Source of the DNA: DATLMR01 sp035634255
Lineage (GTDB): Bacteria > Acidobacteriota > Blastocatellia > UBA7656
NCBI GenBank assembly: GCA_035634255.1
Contig: DASQDI010000129.1
Coordinates: forward strand, 1-16,565
Direction: 5' to 3'
Length of the DNA stretch: 16,565 bases
The translations under genes were made by a program, and so were the position numbers. Positions 1 through 8,172 of this stretch are shown here, in pieces; within the stretch, counting starts at the first letter, position 1, and the number at the start of each line of letters is the position of its first letter. The notes under the pieces are model-generated. The model ran no database searches. It worked only from the letters and a program-made list of their open reading frames with translations, and was not told the DNA's origin.

Positions 1-281
1 CGCCGGGAGAGCTTCGTCCGCCCGGATTTCGCCGCGCGGCTCTTCGCTGACTTGGTGCCCGCCTTCGCGCCTGACTTCGCGCGGGCGGTCCGCTCGCGCG
101 CGCTCTTTTTCCCTTTGCTCTTAGCGCCCGTGTCTTTCTTCGATGCCGACTTCTTCGCGCTCGACGAAGCCTTTCGACCGCGCGACTTCTTCTGCGCGGA
201 CGCATCCACGCCCGCCGAAATCAGTATGAGCGCCGACGCGATGACGTAAACCGCGAGATTAAAAAAACGTGTTCGCCGCAT
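1..281 (-). CDS. Exported Lys/Ser/Ala-rich protein, N-terminal part (runs off window edge)
   Basis: This is a partial gene on the minus strand, with about 93 codons visible and no stop. The start at 281 is preceded by GAGG with six bases between. An in-frame ATG at 293 is an alternative, with GGGAGG twelve bases upstream. The N-terminus has two arginines, then a hydrophobic stretch (about residues 8-24) and an Ala-Ser-Ala-Gln end, so it reads as a signal peptide. The rest of the visible part is a strongly basic, low-complexity segment dominated by Lys, Ser, Ala, Arg and Gly. Such segments often link a signal peptide to a cell-wall enzyme domain (for example D-Ala-D-Ala carboxypeptidases or amidases), but no catalytic domain is inside the window, so the function cannot be stated. 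The coding region is real because the pattern is continuous and the opposite-strand frame is only its antisense. Confidence 0.7.
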   Translation of the reverse strand, partial: MRRTRFFNLAVYVIASALILISAGVDASAQKKSRGRKASSSAKKSASKKDTGAKSKGKKSARERTARAKSGAKAGTKSAKSRAAKSGRTKLSR

Positions 282-385
282 TAAAATCCTCATCAAACCT
301 CAAAGCCTCCCGGCTCGAACCCACACGAGCGGGCCATTGTTCGCGAGCGTTTTGCCTATATTTCCGGGGGGTGTCCCGGTTGGAG

Positions 386-394
386 ATTTTAGCA
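386..394 (-). promoter_or_regulatory. Candidate extended -10 promoter for the left-edge exported protein
   Basis: On the minus strand the sequence TGCTAAAAT fits the extended -10 form TGnTATAAT with one mismatch. A transcript starting near 379 would have a leader of about 98 bases before the ATG at 281. No good -35 box at the usual spacing is visible, as expected for an extended -10 promoter. The 294-501 gap holds nothing else that I can support. Confidence 0.35.
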
Positions 395-501
395 TGCGAC
401 TAAGTAGGCTCAAACAAAAACCACCCTGAATGCCATCCCGCAAATGTGAAGATTTTATTGCGGCCATGAATTGACTTTTTGGGAATCAAAATGTCGAGGG
501 C

Positions 502-2520
502 CTATTTCTTAGGTCGGTTGATCAAAACCTCGTCTGCTATGTATCCTTCCACGACGGACCAGGGCGTTTGTTTTTTCCCGGAGTCGAGAAGAACGCGCAT
601 GGGCACTCGCTGCTGCACGTAATCGAGCAGCCCTTTAAGCGTTATGTTACCGCCCTGATTGGCGGCCCCTCCCTTCAGCCCCTCGATCAGTTCCCACGTA
701 AAGTAACCATGATTTATCTTGTCGGACGACATCCCCGGCTCCCCCAGCCCGACCGAATGCAGTACCGCGAAAGCTTTAACGTTGCTTCCGGCATCACCCA
801 CCCTAAATTCGTTTTTGTACGCTTGGGCTATGGATTCAGCCGAGGCGTTTGCCTCCGCGGCTTGATTCAAACCCGTTAGACCTATATCGAGAATAATGAT
901 GACCTGGCTAATACCTGCTTTTCGGATGCGCTCAATCAATGTCGATAAATTTATCGCCGTCTGTTCCGTTACTATCTCATCCATACCCCTCGCATCGGAG
1001 GGTAATAGAGATATCTGATCGTCGGTATGGAACCCGATTCCGGCAAAATAAACTAGCAGTAAACCGTCCTTCGGCATATTTTCAGCCAAGCGCGCTACGG
1101 AGCCGAGTATGTTGCTGCGTGATACCTGTAGATCTTCGGGCTTTTCGGAGAATAGGACAGTGGCCTGCTTTTCTGGAAACCCGGCATACTGCACGAGCGC
1201 CGCCTTCATTCCCGAAGCGTCGTTTCTAATCTCCGGCCACTCGCCCGAGATACTGGATTCTTTCGTGTAGGTATTCACCCCGATGAGCAACGCATAGCGT
1301 TTGGCCGCATCAGGCCAGGCGGTCACCGTCGCTATTGCGGAATTGCTCACGGGGGAGTCGGGCGGCGATAAAGCCTGGCCCGGATCGGCGCGACGCGAAG
1401 AGACGTAAAGCACTCCGCCAATACTAACCACTGCGATGGTCAATGCGGTTGCCAGCCAGCCCATACGATTCCTAAAAAGCTTATCCCCGTCCGCCCGCTT
1501 ACCGGCGCCCATGCCTGGATTTATGCGTGCCTGATCACTCTGCCCCGTCACTTTCTTGACTGTACTGGTTACAGCCTGAGGGCCTGTTAGTATGCTGTTT
1601 ACTATGTTTTTTATTCCTTTGCCTCCCCACAGAGGCAATGTGGCCGGGTGATGCTCAGGGATGAGCTGTTGCGACTGCTTTAATCTTATTATCTCGGAAC
1701 TCAATTCGCTCACGCTCTGATATCGAAGATTAACATCCTTATTTAGAGCTTTAGTCACTACCTGCTGTAAGAGCGCAGGCACCTCGGGGTTGTAATGTCT
1801 TACAGGTAAAGGTTCGCTGTGAAGAATGGCGGCGATTACATCGCCCATTGTCCGGCGTCGAAATGGGGCTATGCCCGTCAGCATCTCATAAAGCACAACG
1901 CCCAGGCTGAAGATGTCACTTCGTTGGTCCACGTCGAATCCACGCACCTGCTCGGGAGACATGTATTGTGGAGTCCCCATCAATAGCCCCGGCTCCGTAC
2001 TGATGAGCGGCTTCACCTCTGAATGAGTGCTGCTTGACGGAGGCCTTCTTTGCGTGAGCTTCGCCAGTCCGAAATCCAGCACTTTAAGGTATCCGTCGGG
2101 CCGTATCATCAGATTCTCAGGCTTTATGTCTCTATGAACTACCCCCACCTCGTGCGCTGCTGCCAGAGCGTTTGCGGCTTGAGCGATCAGTTCGAGAGAC
2201 TCCCGCCAGCCCAATGGCCCATGTATCATTCGCCCTCGCAGAGTATCTCCCTTCACGTACTCGGCAGCAATGAAGTGTGTGCCGTCAACTTCACCAATGT
2301 CGTAGATCGTCAGGATATTCGGGTGGTTAAGCGTGGACGCGGCGCAAGCTTCTTGCCTAAATCGTCGCACCCTCTGGTCATCGCCGGTGAGGTTGCGCGG
2401 CAGCAGTTTGAGCGCCACTTTTCGGCCCAGGCGAGTATCCTCAGCGAGGTAAACCTCTCCCATACCGCCTTCGCCGAGTTTTCTAATAATTCGATAGTGG
2501 GAGATCGCCTCTGCTGACAT
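502..2520 (-). CDS. Transmembrane Ser/Thr protein kinase with C-terminal inactive caspase-fold domain
   Basis: A 672-residue Hanks-type kinase. Visible motifs: glycine loop GEGGMGEVYLAED (16-28), ATP-anchoring Lys38 in VALKLL, catalytic HRDIKPEN (129-136, Asp131), DFG at 149-151 and an SPE motif (188-190) in place of APE. All core residues are present, so the kinase is expected to be active. A linker follows, then one transmembrane helix (about 353-374), which would put the C-terminal part outside the cytoplasm. Residues 408-650 have the caspase/metacaspase p20 pattern: ALLIGVNTY, LLLVYFAGIG, IIILDIGLTG and a late GYFTWELIEGLKG. The catalytic His of the usual SGHG motif is Ile495, and the catalytic Cys of the usual DACHSG motif is Gly547, so proteolysis is not expected. 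A good ribosome site (AAAGGAG, five bases from the ATG) and a sigma-70-like promoter precede it. Spot counts show about half G+C here against about 70% in ftsY, which suggests foreign origin or relaxed codon use. Confidence 0.93.
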   Translation of the reverse strand: MSAEAISHYRIIRKLGEGGMGEVYLAEDTRLGRKVALKLLPRNLTGDDQRVRRFRQEACAASTLNHPNILTIYDIGEVDGTHFIAAEYVKGDTLRGRMIHGPLGWRESLELIAQAANALAAAHEVGVVHRDIKPENLMIRPDGYLKVLDFGLAKLTQRRPPSSSTHSEVKPLISTEPGLLMGTPQYMSPEQVRGFDVDQRSDIFSLGVVLYEMLTGIAPFRRRTMGDVIAAILHSEPLPVRHYNPEVPALLQQVVTKALNKDVNLRYQSVSELSSEIIRLKQSQQLIPEHHPATLPLWGGKGIKNIVNSILTGPQAVTSTVKKVTGQSDQARINPGMGAGKRADGDKLFRNRMGWLATALTIAVVSIGGVLYVSSRRADPGQALSPPDSPVSNSAIATVTAWPDAAKRYALLIGVNTYTKESSISGEWPEIRNDASGMKAALVQYAGFPEKQATVLFSEKPEDLQVSRSNILGSVARLAENMPKDGLLLVYFAGIGFHTDDQISLLPSDARGMDEIVTEQTAINLSTLIERIRKAGISQVIIILDIGLTGLNQAAEANASAESIAQAYKNEFRVGDAGSNVKAFAVLHSVGLGEPGMSSDKINHGYFTWELIEGLKGGAANQGGNITLKGLLDYVQQRVPMRVLLDSGKKQTPWSVVEGYIADEVLINRPKK

Positions 2521-2540
2521 GGAATCTCCTTTGGGATCAA

Positions 2541-2569
2541 ACTATAGAATGTGTCAGGGCCTTAAGCAA
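2541..2569 (-). promoter_or_regulatory. Promoter of the kinase/pseudo-caspase gene
   Basis: On the minus strand TTGCTT (2564-2569) and TATAGT (2541-2546) lie 17 bases apart, the ideal spacing for a housekeeping sigma promoter. The expected transcript start near 2534 gives a short leader that contains the AAAGGAG ribosome site just before the ATG at 2520. It is divergent from the ftsY promoter. Confidence 0.55.
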
Positions 2570-2626
2570 GAAGAGGTGTTTCATTCCGGGCAGGGCTGAT
2601 TATCGGCGAGCTCCATTGAGGCTAAG

Positions 2627-2656
2627 TTGACTCTGTTTGAAACCGGGTGCTAATCT
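2627..2656 (+). promoter_or_regulatory. Candidate ftsY promoter
   Basis: TTGACT (2627-2632) is followed after 18 bases by TAATCT (2651-2656), which is itself preceded by TGC, giving an extended -10 context. The -10 box matches consensus at only three of six positions, so the call rests on the good -35 and the TGn. Transcription would begin near 2663 and include the hairpin at 2673-2702. Confidence 0.35.
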
Positions 2657-2672
2657 TGACAGTTCAAGTCGT

Positions 2673-2702
2673 AAGCGCGCGGCGTCCCTTAGCGGCGCGC
2701 TT
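2673..2702 (+). promoter_or_regulatory. Terminator-like hairpin in the ftsY leader
   Basis: AAGCGCGC (2673-2680) and GCGCGCTT (2695-2702) form a perfect 8-base-pair stem with a 14-base loop, followed by a run of four T (2701-2704). It has intrinsic-terminator shape on the plus strand, but no plus-strand gene lies upstream. It sits between the candidate ftsY promoter and the ftsY start (25 bases from the ATG), so it could act as an attenuator or leader structure. On the minus strand there is no T-run after it. Confidence 0.4.
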
Positions 2703-2727
2703 TTGACTCACCGCGGGAAGAAATTTT

Positions 2728-3777
2728 ATGGCATTCTGGAAAAGAAAGAAGCAGGACGAATTCATATCGCTCGGGCTGAACCGCGCGGCCACACCCGAAG
2801 AGGAGGCGATTGCCAACCGGCCCGACGAGCCCGAAGAGGGGCTGCTGGATAAGTTCAAGAGCGCCGTCGCCTCGACCCGTGAGACCCTGTCCGAGAAGCT
2901 CGACACGGTCTTCGCGGGCAAGCGCGAGATAGACGCGGAGGTGCTCGACGCCCTGGAAGAGGCCTTGATCGGGGCAGACCTCGGCGTGCAGACCTCGCTC
3001 GATATAATAGACAAGGCGCGGCAGCAGGTGAGCCGCAAGCAGCTCAACGACGTGGACGAGCTGAAGCGGCTGATCAAGGACGAACTGCGGGAGATCCTCG
3101 GGAACGCCGAGCGCAACCGCAAGCGCGGCACCGTCGCCTCCGAGACCGAAGTGCCGCTCGACATCAAGCCTTACGTCGTGATGATCGTCGGCGTCAACGG
3201 GGTCGGGAAGACGACCACCATCGGCAAGCTCGCCCACCGCATCAAGAGCGAGGGCAACGAGGTGATGGTCTGCGCGGCGGACACCTTTCGCGCGGCCGCC
3301 AACGACCAGCTCGCGATCTGGGCGCAGAGGTCGGGAGTCCCCATCATCCAGCAGAAGCCCGGCACGGACCCTTCAGCTGTGCTCTTCGATTCCATCGGGG
3401 CCGCGCGCGCGCGCGAAGCCGACGTGCTCATAGTCGACACGGCGGGGCGTCTGCACACGAAGGCCAACCTCATGCAGGAGCTTGAGAAGATGCGCCGCGT
3501 CGCCGGCCGCGAGCTTCAGGGCGCTCCGCACGAAGTGCTGCTCGTCATCGACGCAGTCACCGGGCAGAACGGCCTCGAGCAGGCCCGCCAGTTCACCCGC
3601 GCGGTGCCCGTGACCGGGCTCGTTCTGACCAAGCTCGACGGCACGGCCAAGGGCGGGATCGTCGTCGCCATTGCCAAGGAACTCGGCATACCGATCCGCT
3701 ACGTCGGGGTGGGGGAGCAGATGAACGACCTCGTGGAGTTCTCGCCCGACGCCTACATCGACGGCCTGTTAAATTAG
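2728..3777 (+). CDS. ftsY: Signal recognition particle receptor FtsY
   Basis: A 349-residue SRP-family GTPase. FtsY docks ribosome-SRP complexes at the inner membrane, and mutual GTP hydrolysis with Ffh releases the nascent chain to the Sec channel. The NG domain is complete: a helical N domain (about 40-130), P-loop GVNGVGKTTT (155-164), the FtsY/Ffh insertion-box motif DTFRAAANDQL (185-195), DTAGRLH (237-243), TKLDGTAKGG (301-310) and the closing GVGEQMNDLVEF segment (327-338). The acidic A domain is short (about 35 residues rich in Glu and Asp, after a basic MAFWKRKK start), so this is a minimal FtsY, shorter than the E. coli protein. The start is the only Met with an upstream purine-rich stretch (GGGAAG, nine bases away). 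It is a single gene, convergent with the P450 gene, whose stop lies 52 bases away. Confidence 0.97.
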   Translation: MAFWKRKKQDEFISLGLNRAATPEEEAIANRPDEPEEGLLDKFKSAVASTRETLSEKLDTVFAGKREIDAEVLDALEEALIGADLGVQTSLDIIDKARQQVSRKQLNDVDELKRLIKDELREILGNAERNRKRGTVASETEVPLDIKPYVVMIVGVNGVGKTTTIGKLAHRIKSEGNEVMVCAADTFRAAANDQLAIWAQRSGVPIIQQKPGTDPSAVLFDSIGAARAREADVLIVDTAGRLHTKANLMQELEKMRRVAGRELQGAPHEVLLVIDAVTGQNGLEQARQFTRAVPVTGLVLTKLDGTAKGGIVVAIAKELGIPIRYVGVGEQMNDLVEFSPDAYIDGLLN

Positions 3778-3829
3778 GACCGCGAGAGGGATTCGATGAG
3801 ATGAAGCGACCTTCGCACGACGGACGGTC

Positions 3830-5233
3830 TTATAACATCGCGGGCATGTCCTGAGAAGTCCCCGCAATCCGGCCCATGTTCAACGCGGAGCCCGCGCGCC
3901 TTTCGAGCATCATCCTCATGCCGAATTTCGGCCTGAGAGTGATCAACGGCTCCGGCACGACCACCTGATCCGGGGCGAGTCGCATGCGCCATTGCCGCGC
4001 GACGGTCGCCAGAATCAACACGCCTTCCATCCACGCGAACTGCTCGCCGATGCAGACGCGAGGCCCGCCCCCGAAGGGGAAGTAGGAGAATCTGGGCCGC
4101 GACGCCTGCGCTTCGGGAGTCCACCTCTCGGGGTCGAACTTGAAAGGCTCGGGGTAGAATCGCGGGTCGTGGTGCGTCACGTACTGGCTCATCAGAATGA
4201 TCGAGCCCGCGCGGGCGACGTATCCGCCCATCGCGTAATCCTTGAGCGCGCGCCTTCCGATGGTCCACGCGGGCGGGTACATCCTCATCGACTCGGATAA
4301 GACCATCGTCGTGTAGACGAGGCGCGACACGTCCTCGGCGGTCGGGAGCCTCCCTCCCAGAATCCCGTCGATCTCTCCGTGCATGCGGGCTTCGGCTTCC
4401 GGGTTCTGCGAGAGCAGGTACCACGTCCACGTGAGGGCGTTGGCCGTCGTCTCGTGCCCGGCCAGGAAGATCGTCATGGCTTCGTCGCGCAGTTGGAGGT
4501 CGGTCATCCGGCCCCCGTCGCCTTCTTCATCCTGCGCGAGCAGGAGCATCGACAACAGGTCGCCTCGGTCCGCCTCGCTCGCCCTCCGCTCGTTGATGAT
4601 GCGGTATATGGTCGAGTCGAGCCTCTCTTTCGCCCTCCTGAACCGGTAGTTGCTCGGCAGGGGGAGCCTGTTCATGAGCCTGGGGAAGGGCGTGGTGATC
4701 CGCTCGAAGAAGTGGACCATCTCCGTCAGGGCCGCGCCGATCTCTTTCGCTTCCTCGATCACGTCCGCGTCGAAGAGGGTCTTGCCCACGACGGCCATCG
4801 TCAGGCTCATCATCTCCTGAGCGATGTCGAGCGTGTCGCCCTCGCGCCATTGGTCGCAGGCGCGCGTGCTGTAGTCCACCATCGCCTGCCCGTAGGCGAA
4901 AACCCTCTGGCGATGGAAGGCGGGCTGCGCGAGCCTGCGCTGCCGGAGGTGGAAGTCGCCTTCGCTCGTGAGCAGCCCCTCCCCGAGGAATTCCTTGGCG
5001 AGTTCGAGCCCCCGGCTCTTGACGAAGTTCCTGTTGTTCGTCACGAGCACGTCCCTGATTATCTCCGGGTCGTTCACGAGGTAGAGGGGCTGGGGGCCGA
5101 GCTTGAAGTGGACCACGTCCCCATACTCCCGCGCGCACCTAAGCAGGAAGTTCGCCGGGTCGCTCCTGAAGTCGAGCAGGTTGCCGATAACCGGCTTGCC
5201 TTTCGGCCCCGGAGGGGTTGCCGCTCTGGTCAT
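3830..5233 (-). CDS. Soluble cytochrome P450
   Basis: A 467-residue P450 monooxygenase. It shows the I-helix oxygen-activation motif AGHETT (258-263), the K-helix ExxR (Glu314-Arg317), and the haem-binding loop FPFGGGPRVCIG (386-396) with proximal Cys394. Length is normal. There is no N-terminal membrane anchor: the protein opens with a proline-rich PPGPKGKPVIGN hinge, so it should be cytoplasmic and need a separate ferredoxin or flavodoxin partner, none of which is encoded nearby. The open frame extends 70 codons further upstream, but that part is the preceding gene in another frame. The true start is the ATG at 5233, whose ATGA overlaps the stop of the DUF6702 gene by four bases, implying translational coupling. 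The substrate cannot be read from the sequence. Confidence 0.95.
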   Translation of the reverse strand: MTRAATPPGPKGKPVIGNLLDFRSDPANFLLRCAREYGDVVHFKLGPQPLYLVNDPEIIRDVLVTNNRNFVKSRGLELAKEFLGEGLLTSEGDFHLRQRRLAQPAFHRQRVFAYGQAMVDYSTRACDQWREGDTLDIAQEMMSLTMAVVGKTLFDADVIEEAKEIGAALTEMVHFFERITTPFPRLMNRLPLPSNYRFRRAKERLDSTIYRIINERRASEADRGDLLSMLLLAQDEEGDGGRMTDLQLRDEAMTIFLAGHETTANALTWTWYLLSQNPEAEARMHGEIDGILGGRLPTAEDVSRLVYTTMVLSESMRMYPPAWTIGRRALKDYAMGGYVARAGSIILMSQYVTHHDPRFYPEPFKFDPERWTPEAQASRPRFSYFPFGGGPRVCIGEQFAWMEGVLILATVARQWRMRLAPDQVVVPEPLITLRPKFGMRMMLERRAGSALNMGRIAGTSQDMPAML

Positions 5234-5739
5234 CTCTGGTTCCTTACCGCCTTGAACTGGTCCCCCGGTTTGAAGACGAGGAAGGCCAGGGCCGCGCCCG
5301 ATTTGACGTTGACGCGGTTGATCTGGTCGTCGAACAGGTCGAAGAATATCCGGTTGCGAAGCCGGGCTTCGTCGAGCCCTTCGGGCATGTCGGCTTCGAC
5401 GTAGACCCAGACGACATCCACCTTGATCTCCATGCCGACCCACCGCAACCTCTTCGCCTCGCCGTCGCGGTTCTCCAGCTCGAATGCCTCCTGCAGGTAG
5501 GCGAGCGTGAGCGCGTCGGTGTCCTGAGCCTTATCGAGCCTGACCTTCCTACCCGCCCTCCTGCTCAGGCTCTCCTCCAGGTCGTCCGAGAAGAGGCGGA
5601 AGCTCATCTCGACCGTGCGGGCCTCTTTGTTGTATTCGAGGTGGGCGAGGCTTTCGTGAAACTTATGCGCGAGCGCGGGCCGCGGCAGCAGGCCGCACGC
5701 CAGCAGGGCCGCGGCGAACACTTTAAAGCTTAACTTCAT
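5230..5739 (-). CDS. DUF6702-family exported protein
   Basis: A 169-residue protein with a clear signal peptide (basic start, hydrophobic 7-19, PALA cleavage region ending at residue 24) and a mature part beginning HKFHESLAHLEYN. The HKFHxSL..LEYN opening followed by FRLFSDDLEESL matches, from memory, the DUF6702 family, which is found mainly in Bacteroidetes-like genomes beside M1-type metallopeptidases; that is the arrangement here. The biochemical role is unknown. The ATG at 5739 has AGGAG five bases upstream and shares one base with the peptidase stop (TGATG). A GTG at 5742 is possible but too close to the ribosome site. The downstream overlap with the P450 start (ATGA) makes it part of a coupled operon. 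Confidence 0.8.
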   Translation of the reverse strand: MKLSFKVFAAALLACGLLPRPALAHKFHESLAHLEYNKEARTVEMSFRLFSDDLEESLSRRAGRKVRLDKAQDTDALTLAYLQEAFELENRDGEAKRLRWVGMEIKVDVVWVYVEADMPEGLDEARLRNRIFFDLFDDQINRVNVKSGAALAFLVFKPGDQFKAVRNQR

Positions 5740-8126
5740 CACCTCTCCTGCTGAGGCGTCGGCTTCTTCTCGATGAGCTGCATGGGGTTGGGCGTCTTCG
5801 CCTCCTTGAAGAGCTGGAACTTCGACTTGACCGGGCGGTGCGGGAAGTAGTTATTCGACATGTCCACGTCCGCGGTTTCGAGGTGCGGGTCGAGCACGAT
5901 GGACTTGATCTCTTTCCCGGTGACGATCATCTTCGCCGCGTCGGAGTTGTTGTAGCGCCAGATTTCGGCCGGGATTCGCATCTCTTCCTTCGTGCCGTCC
6001 GCGTACTCGATGCCGAATATTACGGGCATAACCAGCCCCCCGATATTTTTAAGCTCCACGACGTAGAAGTTCAGCCCCGCGCTCAACAGGTCCCTCTCCT
6101 GCTGAGTGAGCGTGGAGAGGAACTTCCTGTACTCTTCGCGGTCGCGGTCCGTGACGACCAGCTCGTCATACGTGTTGTAGAAATCGTTGAGGGAGGGGAA
6201 CTGCTCGTTGCGTTTCGGAAGGCCGCGGTTCCGCTGCGCGGAGAGCGTCTCCGGCCGGGCGTCGCGTTCCTTCATCGCCTCGGGCTTTTCGAGGTCGGGG
6301 TTCTGCGAGTCGAGCCTGTAAAGCCGGACGCTCTCTATCGAAATGTCGGTGTGGTCGGTCGAGTAGAACCACCCGCGCCAGAACCAGTCGAGGTCGATGC
6401 CGGAAGCGTCTTCCATCGAGCGGAAGAAGTCCGATGGCATGGGGCGCTTGAACTTCCAGCGGCGCGAATACTCCCTGAAGGAGTAGTCGAAAAGCTCGCG
6501 CCCGAGCACGGTCTCGCGAAGTATGTTGAGCGCGGTCGCGGGCTTCGCGTAGGCGTTGTTGCCGAATTGCAGGACCGACTCCGAGTTGGTCATGATCGGC
6601 ACCTGGTCCCCGCTCAGCATGTACTCGGTGATGTTCTTCGGCTCGCCGCGCCGCGAGGGGTAGTTGCTCTCCCACTCCTGCTCCGACAGGTATTGCAGGA
6701 AAGTGTTGAGCCCCTCGTCCATCCACGTCCACTGGCGCTCGTCCGAGTTGACGATCATGGGGAAGTAATTATGCCCGACCTCATGAATCACGACCGAGAT
6801 GAGTGAGTATTTCGTCTTCGCCGTGTAAGTGCCGTCCTCCTCAGGGCGCGGCCCGTTGAAGCAGATCATCGGGTACTCCATGCCGCCCACCGGGCCGTTG
6901 ACCGAGATCGCCACCGGGTACGGGTAGGTGAACGAGTACCGCGAGTAGACGTTGAGCGTGTGGATGATCGCCTGGGTCGAATACTTCTCCCACAGCGGGT
7001 TGCCCTCTTTAGGGTAATAAGACATCGCCATGACGCGGTTGCCTTCCACGTCGTGCTGCTGCGCGTCCCAGATGAATTTGCGCGAGGAGGCGAAGGCGAA
7101 GTCGCGCACGTTGTCGGCGTGGAATACCCACGTCTTCTTGCCCTTCGGCCTCCCCCTCTCGTTGGCCCTAGCCTCGTCGGGCGTGACGATGAGTACTGGG
7201 CTCTTCGCGGTTTTGGCCTGCTCAAGCCGGTCGCGCTGGGCTTTCGTGAGCACCTCCTGCGGGTTTTGCAGGACCCCCGTAGAGGCGACTATGTGATCGT
7301 CGGGGGCGGTGATGCTCACGCGGTAGTTGCCGAATTCCAGAGTGAACTCGCCCGAGCCGAGGAACTGTTTATGCTGCCACCCGCTGACGTCGTTGTACGC
7401 GGCGAGGCGCGGGAACCAGTGGGCGATCTCGTAAAGGTAATTCCCGTCCTTCGGAAAGAACTCGTAGCCCGTGCGCCCTCCCGCGCGGCGCTGGTCGGTC
7501 ACGTTGTAGCTCCAGTCGATTGAGAAGGAGACCGCCTGCCCCGGCGCGAGCGGAGACTTCAGGTTGATCCGCATCATGGTCTTTACGATGGAGTGGGGGA
7601 GCGGCGCGCCTTTATCGTCCCTGACCGCCGTGATCCTGTAACCGCCCTCGAAGCTGGATGGCAGGTGAGCCTGAAGCTTCGAAAGCTCGACCGTGACCCT
7701 GTACTTATCTTCCGCCGGCTTTGGCTCGTGAGCCTGAGACTCGGGGAGCTCCTCCTTCTCGAAGACGGGGGCGGTCCGGGTCCTGTTGGCGTCGGAGTCG
7801 GCGGCGAAGATGTTCTGGTCCAGTTGGAGCCAGAGGTAATTCAGGGTGTCGGGCGACTGGTTGTAATAAGTGATCGTCTCCGACCCTATGATCCTCTGCT
7901 TCGCGTCATCGAGCTCGACGTTGATCTTGTAATCGGCTCTCTGCTGCCAGTACCTGTGCCCCGGAGCGCCCGACGCGGAGCGGTACTCGGTCGGAGTCGG
8001 CAGGACCTCTTCGAGTTGTTTGAACTTATCGACGGGGTTCGATTTCGACTGCGCGTAGGTGCTCGGCTGAAGGGCGAGGCACGATAAGAGGCACGATAAA
8101 AGGAGCGGGAAATAGCGCGTCTTCAC
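5739..8126 (-). CDS. Secreted M1-family zinc metallopeptidase
   Basis: A 795-residue aminopeptidase-N-like protein. The zinc site is intact: HEVGH at 448-452 with the third ligand Glu471, spaced 18 residues after the second His, and upstream GGMEYP (414-419), the M1 substrate-binding exopeptidase motif (GxMEN type, here with Tyr). An N-terminal beta domain (about 60-290) and a long C-terminal region follow the family plan. I chose the GTG at 8126: GGAGG lies five bases upstream, and it gives a compact signal peptide (KTR, then hydrophobic 6-19, cleavage near the STYAQ at 22-26). The ATG at 8138 is an alternative, adding four residues; the frame open to 8357 is not supported as coding. The protein is probably periplasmic or outer-surface and cleaves N-terminal residues from peptides. 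It heads the coupled M1-DUF6702-P450 series. Confidence 0.94.
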   Translation of the reverse strand: MKTRYFPLLLSCLLSCLALQPSTYAQSKSNPVDKFKQLEEVLPTPTEYRSASGAPGHRYWQQRADYKINVELDDAKQRIIGSETITYYNQSPDTLNYLWLQLDQNIFAADSDANRTRTAPVFEKEELPESQAHEPKPAEDKYRVTVELSKLQAHLPSSFEGGYRITAVRDDKGAPLPHSIVKTMMRINLKSPLAPGQAVSFSIDWSYNVTDQRRAGGRTGYEFFPKDGNYLYEIAHWFPRLAAYNDVSGWQHKQFLGSGEFTLEFGNYRVSITAPDDHIVASTGVLQNPQEVLTKAQRDRLEQAKTAKSPVLIVTPDEARANERGRPKGKKTWVFHADNVRDFAFASSRKFIWDAQQHDVEGNRVMAMSYYPKEGNPLWEKYSTQAIIHTLNVYSRYSFTYPYPVAISVNGPVGGMEYPMICFNGPRPEEDGTYTAKTKYSLISVVIHEVGHNYFPMIVNSDERQWTWMDEGLNTFLQYLSEQEWESNYPSRRGEPKNITEYMLSGDQVPIMTNSESVLQFGNNAYAKPATALNILRETVLGRELFDYSFREYSRRWKFKRPMPSDFFRSMEDASGIDLDWFWRGWFYSTDHTDISIESVRLYRLDSQNPDLEKPEAMKERDARPETLSAQRNRGLPKRNEQFPSLNDFYNTYDELVVTDRDREEYRKFLSTLTQQERDLLSAGLNFYVVELKNIGGLVMPVIFGIEYADGTKEEMRIPAEIWRYNNSDAAKMIVTGKEIKSIVLDPHLETADVDMSNNYFPHRPVKSKFQLFKEAKTPNPMQLIEKKPTPQQER

Positions 8127-8172
8127 AATGTCCTCCATTAATGAGGCGGCAGCCATCGGGGTAGTAAAAGTC

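Noticed and set aside
52..249. 65-codon plus-strand frame at the left edge
   Set aside because: It is the antisense of the Lys/Ser/Ala-rich exported protein, which has a signal peptide and a ribosome site.
364..379. CCGGG/CCCGG repeat in the 294-501 gap
   Set aside because: A five-base stem without a T-run; weak and likely by chance in GC-rich DNA.
438..463. Inverted repeat CCGCAA/TTGCGG downstream of the kinase gene
   Set aside because: Only a six-base stem with a 14-base loop and no T-run after it; not enough for a terminator.
502..1300. Active caspase/metacaspase that could act as an abortive-infection effector
   Set aside because: The catalytic His and Cys positions are Ile and Gly, so protease activity is not supported, and no other defence gene is present.
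3777..3830. Terminator between the converging ftsY and P450 genes
   Set aside because: GACCG and CGGTC flank the gap but the loop is over 40 bases and no T-run follows on either strand.
4379..5404. 341-codon plus-strand frame across the P450 gene
   Set aside because: Antisense to the P450 and DUF6702 genes; no protein motif.
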